From Saccharopolyspora endophytica (GTDB taxonomy: Bacteria; Actinomycetota; Actinomycetes; Mycobacteriales; Pseudonocardiaceae): a stretch of DNA of 64,000 nt. Position 1 is the stretch's first letter, and each line of letters starts with the position of its first letter. Location: contig NZ_JAGPXE010000008.1 in NCBI RefSeq assembly GCF_018070075.1, positions 248,001 to 312,000 on the forward strand. Direction: 5' to 3'. Positions 7,630 through 19,106 of this stretch are shown here, piece after piece. The notes under the pieces were generated by a model, which ran no database searches, had not been told where the DNA came from, and was given only the letters and a program-made list of their open reading frames with translations. Both the position numbers and the translations under genes were made by a program.

Positions 7630-10600
7630 TCACCGGACCATGCTGCGGAGCTGACGCGCCGCCACCGACAGCGTGGCCAGGTCAAGCCGCCCGGAGCTCA
7701 CGATCTGCTCCAGCGACGAGTTGGCCCGCGCCAGTCGCGCGGCGTTCGTCGACTCCCACCTGGCGATCTTCTCCTCCGAGCTCTCCTCCGGCTCCGAGGT
7801 CCGCAGGACGTCCACGGTGATCGCGCGCAGCGATGCGTAGAAATCATCCCGCAGGGCCAGCCTAGCCAGCGCGTGCCACCTGTTGCCGCGTTCCAGCTCG
7901 TTGACCGCGATGAGCATCCGCTCGACGTCCAGGTGCGCCCACAGCGCGTAGTACAGCTCGGCGCTCTCGCCCGGGCTGCGCTCCGCCGAGATCCCGGCGT
8001 CGCGCTCGCCGAGCTCGGCGACCTCCCGGATGTCCAGCAGCGCGTAGGCGTCGAGCAGCACCGCGACCCGCTCGGCCAGCGCCTCCGGCACACCGGCGGC
8101 CACCCAGCGATCGATCTGCTCGGTCACGCCTTCGGCCGCGCGCCCGCGCAGCAGTGCGCGCACGCTCGGCGTCAGCTCGGCGACGACCGGCCGGAACCGG
8201 GTGATCTCGGCGCCGATGGCCAGCGGCTGCGGCCGGTTGGTGAGGATCCACCGCGCCGCCCGGTCGAGCAGGCGCCGGCTCTCCAGCACCATCTCGTCGG
8301 CGATCGCGCTGGGCACCGAACCGCCCAGGGCGTCGATGTCGGCCCACAGCTGCCGCAGGTCGTAGACGTTGGTGACGACCGCGAACGCCCGCACCACGTC
8401 GGTGGTCGACGCGCTGAGCTCCTCGGTCAGCCGGTAGGCGTAGGAGATGCCCGCGCCGTCGACCATCTCGTTGACCAGCAGGGTCGTGATGATCTCGCGG
8501 CGCAGCGGGTGCGCGGAGATCGCGTCGCCGTAGCGCTCCCGCAGCGGCCGGGGGAAGTACTCCGGCAGCCGCTCGGCGAACGACTCGGTGTCGGGCAGGC
8601 CGCTGGCCAGCACGTCCCGCTTGAGCTGGAGCTTGACGTGCGCCATCAGCGTCGCCAGCTCCGGCGAGGACAGACCCTCGCCCGCCTTCTCCAGGTCGCG
8701 GAACGCCTTCTTGGTCGGCAGCGCTTCCAGCTCGCGGTCCAGGCCCGCGGACTGCTCCAGCGCGGCGACCTGCCGGGCGTGCACCGGCAGCATCGGGCCG
8801 GCGTGCGCGCGCGAGATGCCCAGCACCGCGTTCTGCCGGTGGTTGTCGGTGAGCACCAGCTCGCCGACCTCGTCGGTCATCTCGCCCAGCAGCTCGTTGC
8901 GCTGCTGACCGGTGAGCCTGCCCTCGGTGACCAGCTGGTCCAGCAGGATCTTGATGTTGACCTCGTGGTCGGAGCAGTCCACACCGGCGGAGTTGTCCAG
9001 CGCATCGGTGTTGACCTTGCCGCCGTGGCGGGCGAACTCGATGCGCCCCAGCGAGGTCAGACCGAGGTTGCCGCCCTCGCCGACGACCTTGACCCGCAGG
9101 TCACCACCGTTGACGCGCACGGCGTCGTTGGCCTTGTCGCCGACCTCGGCGTGCGTCTCGGTGGCCGACTTGACGTAGGTGCCGATGCCGCCGTTCCACA
9201 GCAGGTCGGCCGGTGCCAGCAGGATCCGCTTGATCAGCTCGGCCGGTGCCAGCTTGCTCACCGACTCGTCGATGCCCAGCGCCGCCCGGATCTGCGGGTT
9301 CAGCGGGATCGACTTCAGCGACCGCGACCACACGCCGCCGCCCTCGCTGATCTTGCCGCGGTCGTAGTCGTCCCAGGTCGAGCGCGGCAGCTCGAACAGC
9401 CTGCGCCGCTCGGCGTAGGAGACGGCGGCGTCGGGCTCCGGGTCGATGAAGATGTGCATGTGGTTGAACGCGGCCACGAGCCGGATGTGCTCGGACAGCA
9501 GCATCCCGTTGCCGAACACGTCACCGGCCATGTCACCGACGCCGACGACCGTGAACTCCTCGCTCTGGGTGTCGAGGTCGAGCTCGCGGAAGTGCCGCTT
9601 CACGCTCTCCCACGCGCCCTTGGCGGTGATGCCCATGGCCTTGTGGTCGTAGCCGACCGAGCCGCCGGAGGCGAAGGCGTCGCCGAGCCAGAAGCCGTAG
9701 GACTGGGCCACGTCGTTGGCGATGTCGGAGAACGTCGCCGTTCCCTTGTCAGCCGCGACGACCAGGTAGGTGTCGTCGCCGTCGTGGCGCACCACGTCGC
9801 GAGCCGGGGCCACTTCCCCGCCGATCAGGTTGTCGGTGAGGTCGAGCAGGCCGGAGATGAACATCCGGTAGCAGGCCACGCCCTCGTCCAGCGACGCCTT
9901 GCGGTCCACCGCCGGGTCGCCGGTGGCCAGCGGCGGGCGCTTGACGACGAAGCCGCCCTTGGCGCCCACCGGCACGATCACCGCGTTCTTCACCGCCTGC
10001 GCCTTGACCAGGCCCAGGATCTCGGTGCGGAAGTCCTGCGGGCGGTCCGACCAGCGCAGACCACCGCGCGCCACGGAACCGAACCGCAGGTGCACGCCCT
10101 CCACCCACGGCGAGTACACGAAGATCTCGAACTGCGGCCGGGGTTCGGGCAGGCCGGGGATCTCGCGCGGTTCCAGCTTGAACGCCAGGAACGGGCGCTC
10201 CCGCTCGCTGGTGTCGACGTAGTAGTTGGTGCGCAGGGTGGCCCGGATGAGGCTCAGGTAGTTGCGCAGGATCCGGTCCACGTCGAGGCTGGTGACCTCG
10301 TCGATCAGCTCGGTGACCGACTCGGTGAGCTCGGTCTCGCGCGCCTTGCGGTCGGCTTCGCTGAGCTCGGGGTCGAAGCGGGCCTCGAACAGCCGCACCA
10401 GCGCGGTCGTGGTGGTGCGGTGCGCGAGGATCGAGTCCTCGATGTAGTCCTGCGTGTAGGCGATGCCGACCTGGCGGAGGTACTTGGCGTAGGCGCGCAG
10501 GACCGAGGCCTGCCGCCAGTTCAGCCCGGCCCGCAGCACCAGCGCGTTGAACCGGTCGACCTCGGCGTCACCGAGCCAGACCGCCCGGAAGGCGTCCTCG

Positions 10601-12564
10601 AAGCGCTGCCGCAGCGAGTCCAGCAGCTGCGGATCGGTGCTGTCGAGCAGGCCGGAGTCCAGCCGCAGCCCGAAGTCGTAGATGTAGAACCGGTCGCCGG
10701 AGCTCTCCGGCGTCAGCTCGTAGGGCCGCTCGTCGACGACCTCCACGCCCATGCTCTGCAGCACCGGCAGCACCCGGGACAGCGTGACCCGGCCGCCGAC
10801 GTAGAGCTTGAAGCGGCGTTGGCCGGCGCTGGCGTCGCGCGGCACGTAGAACGACATGCGCAGGTCGTCGGGGCCGCTCAGCGACTCCAGGCGGCGCAGG
10901 TCCTGCAGGCCCTCGGCGGCGCTGAAGTCCTCCTTGTAGGCCTCCGGGAACCCGGACGCGTAGTCCTGGCCGACCTGGTTGATGGCCTCGGACAGCGCGC
11001 GGGCCGGTCCGCCGCCCGTTCCTCGTCCGGAGCGCTCGGCGTCGACCTCGGAGACCATCTGGTCGTCCCAGGTGTGGATGGCCTCGTCGAGCCGCTGCTG
11101 GATGCGCGGGAGGTTCGGCTCGATCTGCTCCTCGGGGTCGGTGTGGACCACGAAATGCACGCGCGCCAGCGTGGATTCGCCCACGCGCGTGCTGTACTCC
11201 AGCCCGGTGCCGCTGAGCTCGTCGAGCAGCACTTCCTGCATGGCCAGCCGCGAGCTGGTCGTGTAGCGGTCCCGCGGCAGGTAGACCAGGCAGGAGAAGA
11301 ACCGGCCGTAGGGGTCGCGTCGCAGGAACGGCTTGAGCTTGCGGCGCTCGGCGAGCGCCAGCACACCGGTGAGGGTCTCCTGCAGGGTCTCGAAGTCCGT
11401 GGAGAACAGCTCGGTGCGCGGGTAGCTCTGGATCTCCTCCAGCATGCGCTGGCCCGAGTAGGACTCCAGCGGGAAACCGGCGCGGTGGATCACCTCGCGC
11501 ACGCGGCGTTCCACGAACGGGATGTCGAGTACGTCCTCGTGCAGCGCGGTGGTGGTGAACAGCCCGAGGAAGCGGTGCTCACCGCTGACCCGGCCGGACT
11601 CGTCGAAGGTCTTGACGCCCACGTAGAACGGGTGGACCGGACGGTGCACTGTGGACGGTGCGCCCGCCTGGGTGAGCACCAGCAGCTCCTGGGACAGCGC
11701 CTTGGAGTCCGGACCGTTGGTCAGGCTTCGCGAAGCGATGCTGTCGCTGCGCAGCACGCCCAGCCCGGAGGCCAGCACCGCCTGCAGCGCCTCGCCGTCG
11801 TCTTCGACCAGCTCGTAGTGCCGGTAGCCGAGGAACGTGAAGTGACCGTCGGCGAGCCAGCGCAGCAGGCCGGCGCCGTCGGCGACCTCCTCGTTCGGCA
11901 GCGGCGGCGGGTTCTTCTCCAGCTCGTCGGCCAGCGCGCGGACGCAGGAGTGCATCCGCTCGGTGTCCTCGACGACCTCGCGCACGTCGTTGAGGACGCC
12001 GTCGAGGTTCTGCTTGAGCGCCGCGAGGCGTTCGAGGTCGACGACCTGCCCGACCTCGACGAACATCCAGCTCTCCGCCATGGCACCGGCGGGCGGGTCG
12101 GACGGGTCGGCCTCCGGGAGCACCTCCAGGAGCTCACCGGCGAGGTCTCGTCTGACCACGACGATGGGGTGGATGACGCGCAGCACGTCGGCGTTGTCGC
12201 GGCCGAGCTCGGCGATCAGCGAGTCCACCAGGTACGGCATGTCGTCGGTGACCGTCTGCACGACCGTGGCCTGGCTCTGCCAGCCGTGGTCGTCGAGGGT
12301 CGGGTTGAAGATCTGCACCAGGGGTCGCCCGGCGGCGCGGCTCGCGGCCAGCCGGTGGTGCGATCGGAGGGCTCCGACCAGGTCGTTCGGGTCGTCGTCG
12401 ACGAGCTCTTCGGCCGGTACGTGGCGGTAGTAGGTGCGCAGCAGCTCGCCGAGTTCAGGAGCGAACTCGACGGCTCGGTCCAGCAACCGCCGCTTGGCCA
12501 TTTCGGGGTTCTCGGACTGCTCGCCGGTCGTTCCGGTCTGCACGTGTCCGGGATTCGAGGTCAT
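7630..12564 (-). CDS. gdhB: Large NAD-specific glutamate dehydrogenase (about 180-kDa class)
   Basis: A 1644-residue enzyme that deaminates L-glutamate to 2-oxoglutarate with NAD+. It has the expected order of the large GDH class: N-terminal ACT-like regulatory segments (about the first 500 residues), a central helical region, the catalytic dehydrogenase domain in which KGGFVVKRPP marks the substrate-binding lysine region (near residue 860-890), and a long C-terminal domain. ATG 12564 is chosen because GGAGCTGCC lies just upstream; the frame could extend 9 codons further. Length fits the Streptomyces and mycobacterial enzymes. Followed by its own terminator. In mycobacteria this class is inhibited by GarA-type signalling, but that is family knowledge and not visible here. 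Confidence 0.96.
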   Translation of the reverse strand: MTSNPGHVQTGTTGEQSENPEMAKRRLLDRAVEFAPELGELLRTYYRHVPAEELVDDDPNDLVGALRSHHRLAASRAAGRPLVQIFNPTLDDHGWQSQATVVQTVTDDMPYLVDSLIAELGRDNADVLRVIHPIVVVRRDLAGELLEVLPEADPSDPPAGAMAESWMFVEVGQVVDLERLAALKQNLDGVLNDVREVVEDTERMHSCVRALADELEKNPPPLPNEEVADGAGLLRWLADGHFTFLGYRHYELVEDDGEALQAVLASGLGVLRSDSIASRSLTNGPDSKALSQELLVLTQAGAPSTVHRPVHPFYVGVKTFDESGRVSGEHRFLGLFTTTALHEDVLDIPFVERRVREVIHRAGFPLESYSGQRMLEEIQSYPRTELFSTDFETLQETLTGVLALAERRKLKPFLRRDPYGRFFSCLVYLPRDRYTTSSRLAMQEVLLDELSGTGLEYSTRVGESTLARVHFVVHTDPEEQIEPNLPRIQQRLDEAIHTWDDQMVSEVDAERSGRGTGGGPARALSEAINQVGQDYASGFPEAYKEDFSAAEGLQDLRRLESLSGPDDLRMSFYVPRDASAGQRRFKLYVGGRVTLSRVLPVLQSMGVEVVDERPYELTPESSGDRFYIYDFGLRLDSGLLDSTDPQLLDSLRQRFEDAFRAVWLGDAEVDRFNALVLRAGLNWRQASVLRAYAKYLRQVGIAYTQDYIEDSILAHRTTTTALVRLFEARFDPELSEADRKARETELTESVTELIDEVTSLDVDRILRNYLSLIRATLRTNYYVDTSERERPFLAFKLEPREIPGLPEPRPQFEIFVYSPWVEGVHLRFGSVARGGLRWSDRPQDFRTEILGLVKAQAVKNAVIVPVGAKGGFVVKRPPLATGDPAVDRKASLDEGVACYRMFISGLLDLTDNLIGGEVAPARDVVRHDGDDTYLVVAADKGTATFSDIANDVAQSYGFWLGDAFASGGSVGYDHKAMGITAKGAWESVKRHFRELDLDTQSEEFTVVGVGDMAGDVFGNGMLLSEHIRLVAAFNHMHIFIDPEPDAAVSYAERRRLFELPRSTWDDYDRGKISEGGGVWSRSLKSIPLNPQIRAALGIDESVSKLAPAELIKRILLAPADLLWNGGIGTYVKSATETHAEVGDKANDAVRVNGGDLRVKVVGEGGNLGLTSLGRIEFARHGGKVNTDALDNSAGVDCSDHEVNIKILLDQLVTEGRLTGQQRNELLGEMTDEVGELVLTDNHRQNAVLGISRAHAGPMLPVHARQVAALEQSAGLDRELEALPTKKAFRDLEKAGEGLSSPELATLMAHVKLQLKRDVLASGLPDTESFAERLPEYFPRPLRERYGDAISAHPLRREIITTLLVNEMVDGAGISYAYRLTEELSASTTDVVRAFAVVTNVYDLRQLWADIDALGGSVPSAIADEMVLESRRLLDRAARWILTNRPQPLAIGAEITRFRPVVAELTPSVRALLRGRAAEGVTEQIDRWVAAGVPEALAERVAVLLDAYALLDIREVAELGERDAGISAERSPGESAELYYALWAHLDVERMLIAVNELERGNRWHALARLALRDDFYASLRAITVDVLRTSEPEESSEEKIARWESTNAARLARANSSLEQIVSSGRLDLATLSVAARQLRSMVR

Positions 12565-12705
12565 GTCAGGCAGCTCCACGCTTAACGGCACCTCGTTGTG
12601 CCAACAGGTTCCACTCTAAGACTGCCAGTTCCCGCTCACGGGGCCGGGATCTGACTGCGGACCGCTGGTGAAAACAGGCGCAACGATCGATGTCCACGAG
12701 GTTTC

Positions 12706-15234
12706 TCAGAGCAACGGATCCGCTGCCGCACCACCGAATCCGGGTGCGCGGTGGCGGGCTCCGAAGCCCGTTCGTTGATCATCCTCTGTGGACTGATGGC
12801 GCTTGCGCCCGGCCTCACCGCCGGTGCCTTGATCCGTGTGTTTCGAATCGCTGTCGCTGTAGCTGTCGCCGTAGCCCGGCTCACCGTAACCGGGATTGTG
12901 ATCGCTGCCATACCCGACGGCGGCGATGCCCTCGCTGACCTGCTGCTTCGCCTCGTCGGTGCGGCCGGCGTTGTAGGCCATGAGCGCATCGGCGAGCAGA
13001 TCCGCCAGGCTCGCGTCCGCGCTCGGCTCCGGCGGCACCGGGTCGGGCTCGGGGACGCTGAACCGGAAGCCGGGATTGGTGTCCTCGGCCGCCGGCTCCG
13101 ATGGCGCGGGAGCCGGAGGCTCGGGTTCCGGAACGGCCGGCTGGAACGCGGCGAGCGGATCGGGATCGGCGTGCCGGGCGCGGCGCCGGGAGGGCCGATG
13201 ATCGGCGGGCAGCTGGAGGTCGGCGCGGATCTCGGCCAGCGACTTGCCCCGGGACCGGCGCCCGCCCTGCGGCTCGTCGTGAGCGACCTGCTCCGGGATC
13301 TCCTCGGGCGGCTCCTGGACCGGGAAGCCGTGCGGCGGGGTGGCCGGCTCCGGTTCCGGCTCACGGGTGTGCCCGCGGCGGTCGTGGGCCTCGGTGATGC
13401 GCCGCAGGCTGTCGGCCGCCGCCGCCAGCGGATCACCGCTCCACCGCTGCGAGGGGTCGTCGTCGCCGTAGCCGTCCTCGTAGCCACCGGACTCGTCGTC
13501 CGCGCCGAACTCGTGGTCCTCGGCGGGGCGGGCCTGCTCGGACTCGCCGGAGGGCCACCAGGCGCCGGTGGAGCGCTGCGGCTCCTCCGCGGCCGGTTCT
13601 TCCTGGCCGGAACCGAACATCTCGCTCGGCGACACCGCGTCGAACGCCACCCGCGGCTCGGGCATCGACCGCTGCTCAGCGGCGGCCTCGTCCTCGGCGG
13701 GGGCGGGCTCGGCGTCCTCGGTCTCCTTGGCCGCGCGGCTGGTCAGCGCCTCCATCAGCAGCCGAGCCGCGTCGTGGGCCTCGGCGTAACCACCGCGCTT
13801 GGGCGCAGCCGGTTCGGGAACGACGGGTTCAGGTCGGACCGGCTCGGCAGCGGCCCGTTCCGGCTGGACCGGCTCGGGCGCGGCCGGCTCTGCAGCAACG
13901 AGCTGGTCGTAGCTGGTCACGACAGGTTCAGCAGGGGCCGGTTCGGGCTCTCGAACGACGGGCTCGACCCGTTCGGCGACCACGGGCTCGGGAACGACGG
14001 GAGCAGCCGCCACTGGCGCGACAGGCTCAGGAACGACGCGCTCAGCAGCCACGGGCGGAGCTGCGACGGGCTCAGGCGCGGCGGGCTCAGCAGCCACGGG
14101 CGGAGCCGCGACGGGCTCAGGCGCGGCGGGCTCGGGCACCGCCGCCACGACGGGTGTCCGCCGGCCGCGCGGCGCGTCGGTCTCCGCCGGGTACGCGCTG
14201 AGCAGGCTGACCCGCGCGTTGTGCACGGCCGCCCGCCACCGCCGATCGGCCGAGTAGGCACCGCGCAGCGCCTGCAACGCCTCGGAGATCTCCTCCACGC
14301 GCTCGTGCGCGCGGGAGAGCGCGTTGAGCGCCTCGGCGAGCAACCCGTCCAGCTTGTGCCTCTCGGAGATCGCGGCGGTCTCGGCCAGCACCCGCAGGGC
14401 GGCCTCGTGGTCCCCGGCGGGCAGGTGCACGCGGGTGGCCAGCGCCAGCCCGAGCCACCCGGTGGGTCCGGCGGCGGCCGCGCGCACGGGTTCGGCGAGC
14501 ACGGCCTGGCTGGTCTCGACGGCTTCGACGCGGTGACCCTGATCGAGCAGGGCGTGCACGCGTTCCAGCAGCAACCGGGTCTGGATCTCGCCGGCTTCGG
14601 CCTCCGGGTCGCTGAGCCGCCGCAGCAGCGCCAACCCCGCGTCGGTGGCGGCGACGGCCTCGCCGAACTCGCCGAGCCTGCGGCAGTGCGCGGCCCGGAC
14701 CACCCACACGCGGGCCTTGAGCACGCGGGTGAGGTCCTGGTCGGCGTCGCAGTCGGCGTAGAGGCGCTCGGCCTCGTCGAGGGCCTGGCTGCGCTCGTCG
14801 ACGTCCTGGTGGGCGGGCAGCGCCGAGGCCAGGGCCAGCAGGGCGTGCGCGCGGAGGGTGGGGTCGACCCGCTCGTGCGCCAGCTCGCGGCGCAGGATGC
14901 GGACGGCCACCTCGTGGCTGCCCGCGCTGACCGCGCACCAGCCGAGCTCGATGCGCAGCCGGGTCAGGACGTCGCCGCCTGACGCCTCGGCGTCGCGGAC
15001 GGCGGCGAGCGCCCGGCCGGTGGCCGGGACGCCCCGTCCCAACCGGTTGGCGGCGAACAGGGCCAGCGCCTCGGCGCGCAACCGCGCGCCCCGGTCGCCG
15101 GTGCGCCTGGCGAACGTGACCGCTCTGTCGCTGAGCACCAATGCCAGTTCCGGGACTCTCCACCGCATCTGCCACGCGGTTTCGAGCAACCCTTCCACCG
15201 AGCTGGGCTCTGCCACAGCGGCCACGCTCGCCAA
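12706..15234 (-). CDS. TPR-repeat protein with long Pro/Ala/Glu-rich disordered tail
   Basis: An 842-residue protein in two parts. Residues 1 to about 355 form all-helical tetratricopeptide-like repeats (alternating Ala/Leu-rich helices). From about residue 365 on it is low-complexity: many PEPVA/AAPEPV repeats, then acidic, Gln- and Ser-rich stretches and a poly-Asp/Gly/Tyr C-terminus (SDHNPGYGEPGYGDSYSDSD region). No membrane segment or enzyme motif is seen. TPR domains bind proteins, so a scaffold or regulator role is an inference. Lies 142 bp upstream of gdhB on the same strand; co-transcription with it is possible but there is room for a separate promoter. Confidence 0.75.
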   Translation of the reverse strand: MASVAAVAEPSSVEGLLETAWQMRWRVPELALVLSDRAVTFARRTGDRGARLRAEALALFAANRLGRGVPATGRALAAVRDAEASGGDVLTRLRIELGWCAVSAGSHEVAVRILRRELAHERVDPTLRAHALLALASALPAHQDVDERSQALDEAERLYADCDADQDLTRVLKARVWVVRAAHCRRLGEFGEAVAATDAGLALLRRLSDPEAEAGEIQTRLLLERVHALLDQGHRVEAVETSQAVLAEPVRAAAAGPTGWLGLALATRVHLPAGDHEAALRVLAETAAISERHKLDGLLAEALNALSRAHERVEEISEALQALRGAYSADRRWRAAVHNARVSLLSAYPAETDAPRGRRTPVVAAVPEPAAPEPVAAPPVAAEPAAPEPVAAPPVAAERVVPEPVAPVAAAPVVPEPVVAERVEPVVREPEPAPAEPVVTSYDQLVAAEPAAPEPVQPERAAAEPVRPEPVVPEPAAPKRGGYAEAHDAARLLMEALTSRAAKETEDAEPAPAEDEAAAEQRSMPEPRVAFDAVSPSEMFGSGQEEPAAEEPQRSTGAWWPSGESEQARPAEDHEFGADDESGGYEDGYGDDDPSQRWSGDPLAAAADSLRRITEAHDRRGHTREPEPEPATPPHGFPVQEPPEEIPEQVAHDEPQGGRRSRGKSLAEIRADLQLPADHRPSRRRARHADPDPLAAFQPAVPEPEPPAPAPSEPAAEDTNPGFRFSVPEPDPVPPEPSADASLADLLADALMAYNAGRTDEAKQQVSEGIAAVGYGSDHNPGYGEPGYGDSYSDSDSKHTDQGTGGEAGRKRHQSTEDDQRTGFGARHRAPGFGGAAADPLL
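14041..14130 (-). repeat. 45-bp in-frame tandem duplication in the TPR protein gene
   Basis: Two adjacent 45-bp units (14041-14085 and 14086-14130) differ at one base and encode a duplicated 15-residue block of the form PAAPEPVAAPPVAAE. It lies in the disordered tail and keeps the frame. Such repeats change length readily by slippage. Confidence 0.85.
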
Positions 15235-15245
15235 GGCGCCTCCGT

Positions 15246-16919
<1,674 letters not shown>

Positions 16920-16965
16920 GCCACGAATCGTAGTTGCGTCCCACCCGGCGCCGCGCATGCGGGCC

Positions 16966-16994
16966 CCCGGGAAGCCGAACGGGCTGCGCCCGGG
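16966..16994 (-). terminator. Hairpin directly after the CopD-CtaG gene
   Basis: CCCGGG arms (16966-16971 and 16989-16994) enclose a further AGCC/GGCT pairing. It starts 3 bp past the stop of the CopD-CtaG gene on the minus strand, in the 78-bp gap before ettA. Confidence 0.5.
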
Positions 16995-16997
16995 TGT

Positions 16998-19013
16998 TCA
17001 GCCGCGCGGCGAGTCCTGATCGGCCAGGCGTTTGAGCATCTCGTTGTAGGCGGTGAGATCGGCGTCACCGTCCTTGTCGGCTTTGCGATCGATCCGCCGC
17101 GCCTGCCGGTCGTCCGCCCGGGACCACTGGATCAGCAGCGCCAGCATCACCACGACCAGCGGCACCTCACCGGACGCCCACGCCAGGCCACCGCCGAGCC
17201 GCTGGTCGGCGAGCAGGTCGGTCAGCCACGGCAGGTCGAGGCTGCGGTAGAAGTCGCCGCCGATGGGCTTGGCGGACATCATCAGCGCGATGCCGAAGAA
17301 GGCGTGGAAGGGCATCGAGGCGAAGACCATGCCGACCTTGCCGATGGGCGGCAGCTGGCGCGGCGACGGGTCGATGCCGATGACCGGCCAGTAGAAGACG
17401 TAGCCGACCAGCAGGAAGTGCGCGTTCATCGCCAGGTGCGCCCAGTGCTGGCTCAGCGCCAGGTCGAACAGGCCGGTGAAGTACAGGGCGTAGAACGAGC
17501 CCACGAACAGCACGAGCGCGACGATCGGGTGGGTGAGCGCGCGCGTCAGCGGCGAGTTGACGAACGCCACCAGCCACTCGCGGGGCCCGGCGGGCATCCC
17601 CTTGCCGGCGGGCTTGAGCACGCGCAGCGCCAACGAGGTCGGTCCGCCCAGCACCAGGAAGACCGGAGCGAGCATGGACAGCAGCATGTGCTGCCCCATG
17701 TGCACGCTGAACACGGCGGGCGCGTAGCGGCCGACACCGGCGGAGGTGGCGAAGAGGATCGTCAAGCAGCCGCACAGCCAGGCGATCGTGCGGCCGACCG
17801 GCCACGTGTCGCCGCGGCTCTTGAGCCGCAGCACGCCCCACAGGTAGAAGCCGGCCAGGACCAGCGCGCCCGTGCCGTAGACGAGGTCGAAGCGGAAGTC
17901 GAACAACAGCCGCAGCACGTCCGGAGGCGCGTCGAGCGTGTAACCGATGATCAGCTCGGTGCGGCTGGGCACGGTGGTGTAGCCGCCGGGCGGCGGGGTG
18001 CGGCCGAGCGCGACCGCGACGCCGAGCGTGGCGAACATGATCAGCACTTCGAGGGCGCCGAGCCGCAGCAGCCCGGACGATCCCGATTCCAGCCGGGCGA
18101 CGACCTTGTTGCGCTGCACGTATCCGAACGCGCCGAGCACCAGCAGACCGGCGACCTTGAGCAGCACCAGCAGGCCGTAGGTGGAGCCGAACAGCTGCTC
18201 CGGCGTGACCCGCACCAGCGCGTTGATCACCCCGGACAGGGCCATGGCGATCCAGCTGACCAGGGCGATCACCGAGAACCGGCGGGCGACCAGCGGCAGG
18301 TGCGCCCCGCCGCGGGCGGCGTGAGCGATCAGGGCGATCAGCCCGCCCACCCACAGCACGGCGGCGACCAGGTGGAACAGCAGGCTGTTGGTGGCGATGT
18401 CGTGCGCGCCGCCGCTGGCGGAGTGACCGGTGGCGATGACCGGCAGCAGCCCGGCCAGGCCGAGCGCGAAGGTCACCACGGTCCAGCCCCACGACAGCAC
18501 GATCCGGCACGCCAGCGCGACGAGGAACGCGATCACCGCGGTCAGCGCCCAGGCCTTGGCCTCTTCGAGCGCGTCGATCAGGCCGAACAGCACGTCGGCG
18601 CTGAGCACCTCGTTGACCGGGCGCCCGGTGGCGTCCGCGCAGAGGAACGGCACCATCAGGGCGGCACCGACGAACCACGCCGAGGCGGCCCAGCCCGCCG
18701 TGCGCACCGCCGCGTAGCCGTCGGCGAGCAGTGCGCCGGAACGGCTGGCCGGGATGCCGAAGGACGCCAGCAGCAGCGAACCGATGGCCACCACGGACCC
18801 GGTCTCGGCGAGGACCCGCACCACCGGCAGCCCGTACTGGGTCACGGGCCCCGGGTCGGGCAGTCCGAGCAGGGCGTAGTTGGCTCCGGCGGACAGCGTG
18901 GTCAGGGCGGCGGCGATCAGCGCCGCGAGCACTCCAGCGGTGAAGACCAGCACGCCGACCGTGCCGGAAGCACTGCGCCTGGGATTCGGTTCGGCGACTG
19001 ACTCTGATGGCAC
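16998..19013 (-). CDS. Fused CopD-like copper protein and CtaG-type cytochrome c oxidase assembly protein
   Basis: A 671-residue polytopic membrane protein combining two copper-handling domains. The N-terminal half (about residues 15-340, eight or so hydrophobic segments, with the loop containing GHSASGGAHD) fits CopD; the C-terminal half (about 380-620, including SVHMGQHMLLSM and NAHFLLVGYVFYWPVIGIDP) is the caa3_CtaG family. These fusions are common in actinobacteria and probably deliver copper to cytochrome c oxidase or protect against excess copper. The extreme C-terminus is charged and cytoplasmic. Heme O synthase lies far away at 54.7 kb, so there is no local oxidase operon. Confidence 0.9.
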   Translation of the reverse strand: MPSESVAEPNPRRSASGTVGVLVFTAGVLAALIAAALTTLSAGANYALLGLPDPGPVTQYGLPVVRVLAETGSVVAIGSLLLASFGIPASRSGALLADGYAAVRTAGWAASAWFVGAALMVPFLCADATGRPVNEVLSADVLFGLIDALEEAKAWALTAVIAFLVALACRIVLSWGWTVVTFALGLAGLLPVIATGHSASGGAHDIATNSLLFHLVAAVLWVGGLIALIAHAARGGAHLPLVARRFSVIALVSWIAMALSGVINALVRVTPEQLFGSTYGLLVLLKVAGLLVLGAFGYVQRNKVVARLESGSSGLLRLGALEVLIMFATLGVAVALGRTPPPGGYTTVPSRTELIIGYTLDAPPDVLRLLFDFRFDLVYGTGALVLAGFYLWGVLRLKSRGDTWPVGRTIAWLCGCLTILFATSAGVGRYAPAVFSVHMGQHMLLSMLAPVFLVLGGPTSLALRVLKPAGKGMPAGPREWLVAFVNSPLTRALTHPIVALVLFVGSFYALYFTGLFDLALSQHWAHLAMNAHFLLVGYVFYWPVIGIDPSPRQLPPIGKVGMVFASMPFHAFFGIALMMSAKPIGGDFYRSLDLPWLTDLLADQRLGGGLAWASGEVPLVVVMLALLIQWSRADDRQARRIDRKADKDGDADLTAYNEMLKRLADQDSPRG

Positions 19014-19106
19014 ACACCGAGCGTAACGGCCCTCGTGCGGGCTTCACCGGTCAGGATGGCGCACCTGGGCGTGGTCTCGCGCACTCCGCGCCGCTACGGT
19101 TACCCC

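Noticed and set aside
7873..12585. 1570-codon open frame opposite the glutamate dehydrogenase gene
   Set aside because: Composition typical of antisense frames in GC-rich genes (many Arg, Val, Gln, His), no motif; the real gene on the other strand is unmistakable.
12751..14982. 743-codon frame opposite the TPR protein
   Set aside because: Gly/Arg/Leu-rich shadow produced by the repetitive tail on the other strand.
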